Assembly (NCBI GenBank): GCA_018262455.1
Contig: JAGSPR010000158.1
Coordinates: 1-15,116 of the forward strand
Length of the DNA stretch: 15,116 nt
Direction of reading: 5' to 3'
Source of the DNA: Deltaproteobacteria bacterium
Lineage (GTDB): Bacteria > Myxococcota > Polyangia > Haliangiales > Haliangiaceae
Below, piece by piece: positions 5,915 to 11,981 of the stretch. A program made the translations under genes and the position numbers. Numbering within the stretch: the stretch's first letter is position 1; every line of letters starts with the position of its first letter. The notes under the pieces are model-generated. The model was not told where the DNA came from. It saw nothing but the letters and a program-made list of their open reading frames with translations, and searched no databases.

Positions 5915-8716
5915 GTGGAGTGCCTGGACGATCTGACGCTCGTCGAGCTGGTCGAAGGGACGGCGACCGCCGAGCGCGCCGCCGCCTACGGCCACCTCGA
6001 TGATTGCGCGAGCTGCCGGTCATTGTTCGCCGAGATCGTGCGCTCCACCCACCAGGAACCGGCTTTGTGGGGCCCCAGCGAGCGGCCGCGTTCGCTGGGG
6101 CGGTTCGAGCTCCAGGGCAAGCTCGGCGCCGGCGCGATGGGGGAGGTCTACGCGGCCCACGATCCACAGCTCGACCGCCAGGTCGCGCTCAAGCTGCTCG
6201 GCGCGCGCGGCGCAGGGCTGTCACGTGATCGCGAGGCGCTCGTGGGCCGGCTGCTGCGCGAGGCGCGGATGATGGCGCAGCTGTCTCATCCCAACGTCGT
6301 CGCGGTGCACGAGGCCGGGTCGATCGACGGCATCCCTTTCGTGGTGATGGAGCAGATCGATGGCCAGGACCTCGTCGCCTGGAGGGCCGCTGCGCCGCGC
6401 TCGATCCCGGAGATCCTGCGCGTCGTGATCGACGTCGCGCGGGGGCTCGCCGCGGTCCACGGCGTCGGGCTGGTCCATCGCGACGTCAAGCCGGCGAACA
6501 TCCTCGTCGGCAGCGATGGCCGTGCGCGGCTCGGAGATTTCGGGCTCGCCGGGGTCACTGCGGAACCGGCCGCGCCCGCGCCGACCGGGGAGGGAGAGGT
6601 CCAGCTGACCCAGACCGGCGAGATCGTCGGCACGCCCGCGTACATGGCACCCGAACGGCTGCGCGGCGAAGCCGCGGTGCCCGCGAGCGACCAGTTCAGC
6701 CTGTGCGTTCTCTGTTACGAGGTGCTGTTCGGCAAGCGTCCGTTCGCGGGCGCGACCTGGGACGAGCTATCTCGTGCGGTGCTGGCCGGCGAGCTCGGCG
6801 AGCCGCCGGCCGACCGCGGCGTGCCGCCTTGGATCGTGCGGGCGATCCGCCGCGGCCTGGCAACCGATCCGGCGGCGCGCTGGCCATCGGTGTCCGCACT
6901 CGCCGACGAGCTCGCTCGTCGACCGGTCTCGCGCGCCCGGATCATCGCCGCGAGCACGGCGGCCTTGCTGGTCACCGGCGCGCTCGTGGGCCTCGTGGTC
7001 ACGCGCCAGCCGGCAGGTCCGACCGATCCGTGCGCCGGTGGCGCGGCCGAGCTCGCCGCGATCTGGAACCCCGCGCGACGCGCCGGGTTGCAGCGCGCGT
7101 TCGCCGCAGTCGACCGACCGTTCGCGATCGCCTCTGCCGAGCGCGTGAGCGATGTGTTCGATGGCTACGTGTCCACGTGGATCGCCGGCCACCGCACGGC
7201 CTGCGAGGCCAACCGCGTGCGACATGTCGAGTCGGACTCGCTGTTCGACCGGCGCGTCGCCTGCCTCGAGCAGCGCCGGCAAGGGTTCGCCGCCCTGACC
7301 GCGGTGCTCGCATCGACCCCGGCCCCCGGCGAGGTCGAGCGTGCCGGCGCGGCGGCACAAGCGCTGGCGCCGATCAGCGATTGCACCGAGCTCGGGCTGG
7401 GCGCCCAGACCACGCCGCGTCCGAGCGATCCGATCCGCCGGCGCGAGCTGGCCGGGCTCGAGGAGCGCGCGGCGAAGCTGAAGGCGCAGCACGATCTCGG
7501 CAACTACAAGGCCGCGCTCGCCGAGGCCCGGCAGCTCGTGCGGGATCAGTCCCGGCTCGATCATCCGCCGCTTGCCGTCGAGGTGCTCGGGCTAGAGGCG
7601 CTGCTGCTGGCACGCACCGGCGACGCCAAGGCGAGCGAGGCGAGCATCCGGGACGCCCTGGTGCAGGCCGCGCGCGCGCACGATGATGCCGAGATCGTCC
7701 GGCTGTGGGGCCTGCTGATCAACGTCGTCGGCGCGATCGATGGCCGGCCCGGAGACGCCCTCGCGCTCGTCGATCCGGCGCGCCTGGCGCTGGTGCGGGC
7801 CGGCTCGCCACCGGTGCTCGAAGCCAAGCTCGCGGCCAACATCGGCGTGGTCCAGCGTGCGAGCGGCGACCTCGTCGCGGCGCGCGCCTCGCTCGAGCGA
7901 GCGCTCCACCTCATCGAAGGGGCGTACGGCACGGATGCGCCCGAGACCGCGACGGTGCTGACCAGCTACGCGAACGTCCTGCAGTCGCAGGGCGAGTACG
8001 CCGCCTCGCTCGCACTGCACGAGCGGATCCTCGCGATCCAGTCCCGCACGCAAGGGCCGCTGCATCCGCTCACCGCACAGGCGCGGGTCAACGTCGCGGC
8101 CGTGGCCGACGCGCTGGGCGATCACTCGCGTGCTGCCCTCGAGGCGAGGGCGGCGCTCGCGATCCTCGAGCCCGCGTGGGGCAAGGACAACAAGCGCGTC
8201 CTCGTGATCTGGAACAACCTCGGGGTGTCGCTCGGCTACGTCGGCAAGACCGCCGACGCGATCGCCGCGTTCGAGCATGTGATCGCCACCGGTGGCCAGG
8301 CGCCGATCATGACCGCCGACGCGCTGAGCGGGCTCGCGAAGCTGGCGGCCCAGACCGGCGACCAGGCGCGTGCGATCGAGCTGTTCGAGCGCTGTCTCGC
8401 GCTGCGGGATCAGCACCAGGGCGCGAGCCATCCCGACACCGCCATCGCGTTGGTCAACCTCGGCGTCGCGCTGCAGGAGGTGGGGCGATGCAACGACGCA
8501 CTCCCGCGCTACCTGCGCGCGATCCCGCTGCTCGAGGCGTCGCTCGGCCAGGCGCATCCGTCGCTCGGCCAGGCCCTCGCGGGGCAGGGCCGGTGCCTGC
8601 TCGACACCGGCCACCGTGCCGACGCTCTCGGCGTGCTCGCGCGGGCGCGGGCCATCGCCGGTCGAACCGACCCGGCGCTCGTCCAGCAGATCGATCGCTG
8701 GCTTGCCGGCCGCTGA
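5915..8716 (+). CDS. zf-HC2 / Ser-Thr protein kinase / TPR transmembrane fusion
   Basis: This 933-residue protein starts at a GTG without a clear ribosome site. It has five parts. (1) Residues 1-45 are an anti-sigma-type zinc finger with H27-X3-C31-X2-C34 and C3 upstream. (2) Residues about 62-335 are a Hanks-type kinase with all key residues: Gly loop GAGAMGEV (71-78), K93, E116, HRD (188-190), N195, DFG (208-210) and APE (245-247). (3) One membrane helix spans about 342-363 (IIAASTAALLVTGALVGLVV). (4) A periplasmic segment carries Cys373, 430, 450 and 490, a pattern typical of myxobacterial kinases. (5) Kinesin-light-chain-like TPRs run from about 510 to 925, with repeat cores such as HPDTAIALVNLGVALQEVG. 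It probably binds the upstream sigma factor through the zinc finger and couples kinase activity to an envelope signal (inference). The kinase looks catalytically complete. Confidence 0.9.
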   Translation: MECLDDLTLVELVEGTATAERAAAYGHLDDCASCRSLFAEIVRSTHQEPALWGPSERPRSLGRFELQGKLGAGAMGEVYAAHDPQLDRQVALKLLGARGAGLSRDREALVGRLLREARMMAQLSHPNVVAVHEAGSIDGIPFVVMEQIDGQDLVAWRAAAPRSIPEILRVVIDVARGLAAVHGVGLVHRDVKPANILVGSDGRARLGDFGLAGVTAEPAAPAPTGEGEVQLTQTGEIVGTPAYMAPERLRGEAAVPASDQFSLCVLCYEVLFGKRPFAGATWDELSRAVLAGELGEPPADRGVPPWIVRAIRRGLATDPAARWPSVSALADELARRPVSRARIIAASTAALLVTGALVGLVVTRQPAGPTDPCAGGAAELAAIWNPARRAGLQRAFAAVDRPFAIASAERVSDVFDGYVSTWIAGHRTACEANRVRHVESDSLFDRRVACLEQRRQGFAALTAVLASTPAPGEVERAGAAAQALAPISDCTELGLGAQTTPRPSDPIRRRELAGLEERAAKLKAQHDLGNYKAALAEARQLVRDQSRLDHPPLAVEVLGLEALLLARTGDAKASEASIRDALVQAARAHDDAEIVRLWGLLINVVGAIDGRPGDALALVDPARLALVRAGSPPVLEAKLAANIGVVQRASGDLVAARASLERALHLIEGAYGTDAPETATVLTSYANVLQSQGEYAASLALHERILAIQSRTQGPLHPLTAQARVNVAAVADALGDHSRAALEARAALAILEPAWGKDNKRVLVIWNNLGVSLGYVGKTADAIAAFEHVIATGGQAPIMTADALSGLAKLAAQTGDQARAIELFERCLALRDQHQGASHPDTAIALVNLGVALQEVGRCNDALPRYLRAIPLLEASLGQAHPSLGQALAGQGRCLLDTGHRADALGVLARARAIAGRTDPALVQQIDRWLAGR

Positions 8717-8735
8717 GCGGTGTAGGAAGTCAGGC

Positions 8736-9215
8736 ATGAAGCTCGACTGGACCCGTCTCGATCCGGTGCGCGCGCGCGCCCGGGCCGCGATCGACAAGCT
8801 GCCCGGCAAGGCCGGAGAGCTCGCCCGCAAGGCGAACGAGGCGCTCGGGCGCCCGCTCGCCGACGAGGCCGAGCTGGCCGATCGCCGCAAATTCGATGAC
8901 CGCGATGGCGGGATGATGGCGGGGGCGGGGAGGCCGCCGTCCGGCTCGGGGCTCGAGCCCGCGCCGGTCATCGTCTATCACATGGACAAGACGCGGCGGG
9001 ACGCGCTCAAGCTCACCGAGATCCTCGACGAGGCCAAGATCCCGTACCAGCTGTCCAACATCCAGGAGGATCCGGCGGCGCAGATGGCGGTGCGGCGGGA
9101 CAGCAAGGGCTTCCGGCTCCCCGTCGTATTCATCGCCGGAGACGCGATCGGCGGGCGCGCCGAGCTGACGAATCTCCAGACCTCAGGCGAGCTGAGCAAG
9201 AAGGTCTTCGGCTGA
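8736..9215 (+). CDS. Glutaredoxin-fold protein lacking all cysteines
   Basis: This 159-residue protein has AGGAAG 6 bases before the ATG. After a basic helical N-terminal region (1-55) and a Gly/Pro linker, residues about 76-159 show the glutaredoxin/thioredoxin pattern: strand VIVY (78-81), helix with LKLTEILDEAKIPY, the cis-Pro block RLPVVFI (P129), and the GSH-binding-type turn DAIGG (136-140) followed by ELTNLQTSGEL. The position of the usual CPxC/CPxS motif is occupied by residues around TRRD (86-89). The whole protein contains no Cys, so it cannot act as a thiol oxidoreductase. It lies 19 bases after the kinase gene and 77 bases before a glutaredoxin with an intact CPWT. Possible roles are GSH or ligand binding, or protein-protein interaction (inference). 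The fold call is good; the function is open. Confidence 0.75.
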   Translation: MKLDWTRLDPVRARARAAIDKLPGKAGELARKANEALGRPLADEAELADRRKFDDRDGGMMAGAGRPPSGSGLEPAPVIVYHMDKTRRDALKLTEILDEAKIPYQLSNIQEDPAAQMAVRRDSKGFRLPVVFIAGDAIGGRAELTNLQTSGELSKKVFG

Positions 9216-9282
9216 TCCGCGGCAGGGACTGACCACAGCCGGCCGCGGAATTCGCCACGCGTTCGCCTGGTCTGCGTGGTAT

Positions 9283-9286
9283 GGAG
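9283..9286 (+). promoter_or_regulatory. Ribosome binding site that decides the glutaredoxin start
   Basis: GGAG lies 6 bases before the ATG at 9293. The ATG at 9281, four codons upstream, has no such site in front of it, and the GGAG falls inside those four codons, so 9293 is the better start. Confidence 0.55.
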
Positions 9287-9292
9287 CAGCCC

Positions 9293-9952
9293 ATGCCGGG
9301 CACCGACAAGACCGAGAAGAAGTGGTCGAAGCAAGCGACCGAGAAGCTGTTCACCGCGCTCAACCGCGCGGACGAGGTTGGCGGCGAGATCCGCGACTAC
9401 CTCCAGGACAAGGTCGCCACCGATCCGCGCTACGTGTCCGCGCGCAAGCGCCTCGCCAAGCTGCTCGGCAAGGACTACCAGTCGCGTGACGAGGTGGTGA
9501 AGGAGGCCAAGGTTCGCGAGGACAAGACCGCCTCGGTCGCCGCCGCGACCACGGCCCCGGTGAAGCGAACCGGGTATGGCGACGCGTCGATCAAGGCGCA
9601 GATCTACGGCAAGAAGAGCTGCCCGTGGACGGGGCGCGCGATCACGCTGCTCGAGCGTCACAAGGTCGACTTCGACTATGTCGATCTCGAGGAGCCCGAG
9701 CACGAGGCCAAGGCGATGCCGCTCGCGCTCGAGACCAAGCAGAACACGGTGCCGTACGTGTACCTGCGCGGCCAGTTCATCGGTGGATTCAACGCGCTGT
9801 CGGAGGTCGACCGGCTGGGCCAGCTCGACGCGGCGATGATGTCCGCGGAGGAGAAGGCGCAGGCGCCCGAGCACCAGCGGAACGTGGTCATCGCGGCGCG
9901 CCCGAACACGGACGAGGTCGCTCCAGCTGACCTCGATCCGACGGTCGATTGA
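9293..9952 (+). CDS. Glutaredoxin with CPWT active site and long N-terminal extension
   Basis: From the ATG at 9293 the protein has 219 residues; four more would be added if the ATG at 9281 were used. Residues about 100-185 are a glutaredoxin domain: strand AQIYG, active site C110-P-W-T113, helix AITLLERHKVDFDYVDLEE, cis-Pro block NTVPYVYLRG (P154), and the GG turn (164-165) in FIGGFNALSEVDRL. This is about twice the usual glutaredoxin length. A helical, charged N-terminal region (1-75) comes first, and a disordered C-terminal tail rich in Ala, Pro and Asp follows. The second active-site Cys is replaced by Thr, so it would work by a monothiol (GSH-dependent) mechanism or handle Fe-S clusters (inference from family). 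The protein is cytoplasmic. The N-terminal extension resembles that of the preceding cysteine-free protein, hinting at an old tandem duplication. Two GC-rich hairpins follow the stop. Confidence 0.85.
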   Translation: MPGTDKTEKKWSKQATEKLFTALNRADEVGGEIRDYLQDKVATDPRYVSARKRLAKLLGKDYQSRDEVVKEAKVREDKTASVAAATTAPVKRTGYGDASIKAQIYGKKSCPWTGRAITLLERHKVDFDYVDLEEPEHEAKAMPLALETKQNTVPYVYLRGQFIGGFNALSEVDRLGQLDAAMMSAEEKAQAPEHQRNVVIAARPNTDEVAPADLDPTVD

Positions 9953-9954
9953 CC

Positions 9955-10021
9955 GCGGCATCGCCGCTGGCGGGTACGGGTGGGTGGGAGTCGGGTGCAC
10001 AACCGGTGGGGTATCCCCCAC
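9955..10021 (+). terminator. Two short GC-rich hairpins after the glutaredoxin gene
   Basis: Just after the TGA at 9952 there is a GCGGC-ATC-GCCGC hairpin (9955-9967). A second one, GTGGGG-TATC-CCCCAC, is at 10006-10021. Both have perfect 5- and 6-base-pair stems. Neither is followed by a T-run, so intrinsic termination is uncertain. They may mark the end of the sigma/kinase/glutaredoxin transcription unit. Confidence 0.25.
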
Positions 10022-10048
10022 GTTGTCGACTCCAAACTGCTTGAATCA

Positions 10049-10079
10049 TTGAGCGGGACACTGGCACTGCGCGTGTAAT
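10049..10079 (+). promoter_or_regulatory. Weak candidate promoter before the metalloprotease gene
   Basis: TTGAGC (10049-10054) and TGTAAT (10074-10079) are separated by 19 bases and resemble -35 and -10 boxes (4/6 and 5/6 to the E. coli consensus). The -10 lies only 11 bases before the ATG, so the message would have almost no leader. The local AT-richness (TTGAATCATTGAG, GTGTAATT) stands out in this GC-rich window. This is low-confidence pattern matching. Confidence 0.2.
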
Positions 10080-10090
10080 TCCCATGCCGC

Positions 10091-11341
10091 ATGCTCAAGA
10101 TCCTGTTCGCCTCGGGCCTCGCGATCGGCCTCGTGTCCTGCGCGATGGATCAGGCGACCGAGTACGGCACGACGGCCGGCATGTCGTTCGACGAGTTCAA
10201 GGCGAACGCGGCGAGGGAGCCAGGCACGGGCTACTACATCGTCGACTGGGACCGCGTCATCAAGAACGATGACGACCTGTTCGAGTTCTGGGGCTCGCTC
10301 GAGCAAGGCGCGCTCTCGATCTTCAGCAACGGCGCCGACATCAAGTGGAGCGACACCCAGAAGCTCCAGCTGACCTACTGCGTTGGCGCGACCTTCGGTG
10401 CGAACAAGCAGAAGGTCGTCGATGCGATGAAGGCCGCGAGCGATCTCGGCTGGGAGAAGCTGGCGAACGTCAACTACATCTACGTGCCAGGCGAGGACGC
10501 GAACTGCACCGCCGCGAACAACAACGTCATGATGGACGTCAACCAGGTCAACAGTGGCGGTCAGTTCCTGGCGCGCTCGTTCTTCCCGAACGATGCCCGC
10601 GTCGACCGCAATGTGCTGATCGACCCCTCGTCGTTCGATCCCGCGCAGACCGGCAACATCCCGCTCGCGAACATCCTCGGCCACGAGCTCGGCCACACGC
10701 TCGGATTTCGCCACGAGCACATCCGTCCCGAGGCGGGCGGCGCCTGTCCCGAGGACAACCAGTTCCGCGGCTTGACCCCGTACGACTCGGCGTCGGTCAT
10801 GCACTACCCCCAGTGCAACGGCACCGCGGCCACGCTCGCGTTCACGACGCGTGACCAGCAAGGTGTCGTCCTCGTGTACGGCGCGCCACTCACGAATACC
10901 GCACCGATGACGCAGGTCACTGCGCCGTCAGATGGTTCGATTGTTCCGCCGACGTTCAGCGTCGAGGGTTCCGTGGTCGACACCGACCTCGCGAAGGCCG
11001 AGCTGTTCGTCGATGGGGCTTCGTACCAGACGTTGACGGCCGCGCCGTTCACGTTCCAGGTCACCGACCTCGCGCTCGGCGCGCACGCGCTCAAGATCGT
11101 CGGCACCGATGGCGCGGGCCAGATCGGCGAGCAGGCGATCAACGTGACCGTGGCGAACAACGGTGGCGGCGGTGGTGGTGGCAGCGGCAGTGGCGGTGGC
11201 AGTGGCAGTGGCGACGGGGGCGACGGGGGCGACGTCGACGGCAACGGTGACATCACCGGTGGCTGCGCCGCGGGCGGTTCGGGAGCTGGCCTTGGCTTCG
11301 CGCTCGGTCTGCTCGGCCTCGTGATCCGGCGCCGCCGCTAG
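10091..11341 (+). CDS. Astacin-like zinc metalloprotease (metzincin), lipobox plus Ig-like domain plus MYXO-CTERM-like tail
   Basis: This 416-residue protein has no clear ribosome site. Residues 1-17 are a lipoprotein-type signal with lipobox LVSC (Cys17). Residues about 85-265 are an astacin-like catalytic domain: zinc motif HELGHTLGFRH (H198, E199, H202, H208) followed by E209, and the Met-turn SVMHYP (M237), with candidate disulfide cysteines C97, C139, C219 and C242. Residues about 275-355 form a bacterial Ig-like domain (PSDGSIVPPTFSVEGSV ... LGAHALKIVGTDGAG). A Gly/Ser/Asp linker (357-390) follows. The tail is C392 plus a Gly-rich stretch, hydrophobic helix and RRRR end, matching the MYXO-CTERM sorting-signal pattern. 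It should therefore be exported and held at the cell surface, where it would cut proteins or peptides (known for the family; substrate unknown). The last bases overlap the convergent CBM48-like gene by 4. Confidence 0.88.
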   Translation: MLKILFASGLAIGLVSCAMDQATEYGTTAGMSFDEFKANAAREPGTGYYIVDWDRVIKNDDDLFEFWGSLEQGALSIFSNGADIKWSDTQKLQLTYCVGATFGANKQKVVDAMKAASDLGWEKLANVNYIYVPGEDANCTAANNNVMMDVNQVNSGGQFLARSFFPNDARVDRNVLIDPSSFDPAQTGNIPLANILGHELGHTLGFRHEHIRPEAGGACPEDNQFRGLTPYDSASVMHYPQCNGTAATLAFTTRDQQGVVLVYGAPLTNTAPMTQVTAPSDGSIVPPTFSVEGSVVDTDLAKAELFVDGASYQTLTAAPFTFQVTDLALGAHALKIVGTDGAGQIGEQAINVTVANNGGGGGGGSGSGGGSGSGDGGDGGDVDGNGDITGGCAAGGSGAGLGFALGLLGLVIRRRR

Positions 11342-11778
11342 GGCGTGCAGGTGAACAGGCTGTTCTGGTTGCCCATGCCGTCGTCGATCTGATCGGGGTT
11401 CGTCGGGTCGAGGATCCATTCGGTGCCGCTGACGATGAACTTGTACTGGTGCGGGCCCGCGGCGAACGCGTAGCTCCCGGTCCAGCTGCCATCCAAGCCA
11501 AGCACGAACGCGGTCGCGCCATGGCCGAGGTCTCCGCCCCACTGGACGAAGTCACCGGTCAGCCAGACCGAGGACGCCGTGCTCCGGCCATCGAGGCGGA
11601 ACGCCTTGTTGCAGGTGGCGACAAAGCCGTCGACCTCGACCGAGGCATCCGTGACGTCGATGGCTGCATCGGGATCGCCTGGGTCGCCTTTGCCGTAGCC
11701 AGGGGGACGACATCCGAGCGTACCGAGGACGAGCAGGAGGGACGCGAACCGCACGCAGTGGCGGCGTTCAAGCCACAT
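11338..11778 (-). CDS. Lipoprotein with AMPK-beta/CBM48-like glycan-binding domain
   Basis: The protein has 146 residues. The N-terminus has basic residues, a hydrophobic stretch and a lipobox TLGC (Cys23), followed by a Gly/Pro/Asp linker (GDPGDPDAAIDV). Residues about 57-143 match the isoamylase-N/AMPK-beta type carbohydrate-binding fold: VWLTGDFVQWGG, DGSWTGSYAF, GPHQYKFIVSG, WILDPTNPDQIDDGMGNQNS. This fold usually binds glycogen or starch through aromatic residues; W80, W99 and W121 are candidates. C56 and C144 bracket the domain and could form a disulfide. No catalytic domain is attached, so it is probably a surface glycan-binding protein. It is divergent from the GH15 gene, which suggests a shared glucan substrate (inference). 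An in-frame GTG at codon 9 is an alternative start. Its stop overlaps that of the convergent protease gene within a CTAG. Confidence 0.82.
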   Translation of the reverse strand: MWLERRHCVRFASLLLVLGTLGCRPPGYGKGDPGDPDAAIDVTDASVEVDGFVATCNKAFRLDGRSTASSVWLTGDFVQWGGDLGHGATAFVLGLDGSWTGSYAFAAGPHQYKFIVSGTEWILDPTNPDQIDDGMGNQNSLFTCTP

Positions 11779-11981
11779 GCCATGGCGCGGACAGGCCCTC
11801 GTGGCGCAAGCCTGCGGGATCGCCGATCAGCGTCGACAAATGCAGCGGATGGATCGCACAGGGGGTTGCCAAACGAAACATGAGGGGCCGTCACGTCCTC
11901 CAGGTCCGCGATCCCACAGGCCCGGACATACTGAACAAATCGCGGGGCCCGGGCATGGATCATGGAGGCACCAGGGTCGCG

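Noticed and set aside
4757..5995. N-terminal extension of the CX3C lipoprotein frame upstream of 4756
   Set aside because: It runs antisense through the small membrane protein, the sigma gene and the start of the kinase gene; the GTG at 4756 gives a perfect lipoprotein signal and a coupled start.
7592..8971. Minus-strand open frame of 459 codons opposite the TPR part of the kinase
   Set aside because: It is antisense to clear TPR coding sequence and shows no recognisable domain.
10062..10076. Sigma-54-like promoter (TGGCAC) before the metalloprotease gene
   Set aside because: The second element with GC at the right distance is absent; only the TGGCAC half is present.
11161..11240. Glycine/serine codon-rich repeat in the protease gene as a possible DNA repeat element
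   Set aside because: It is an in-frame low-complexity linker (GGTGGCGGT-type codons) joining the Ig-like domain to the sorting tail, not a mobile or CRISPR-like repeat.
11880..11981. Longer N-terminus for the GH15 protein from the ATG at 11880 or 11955
   Set aside because: The extra residues would precede and spoil a normal signal peptide; the ATG at 11982 has an AGGG site 5 bases upstream.
11779..11981. Promoter pair between the CBM48-like and GH15 genes
   Set aside because: TTGCCA (11866) and CATACT (11927) were seen, but the spacing is wrong; no convincing -35/-10 set, operator repeat or RNA element is visible in these 203 bases.
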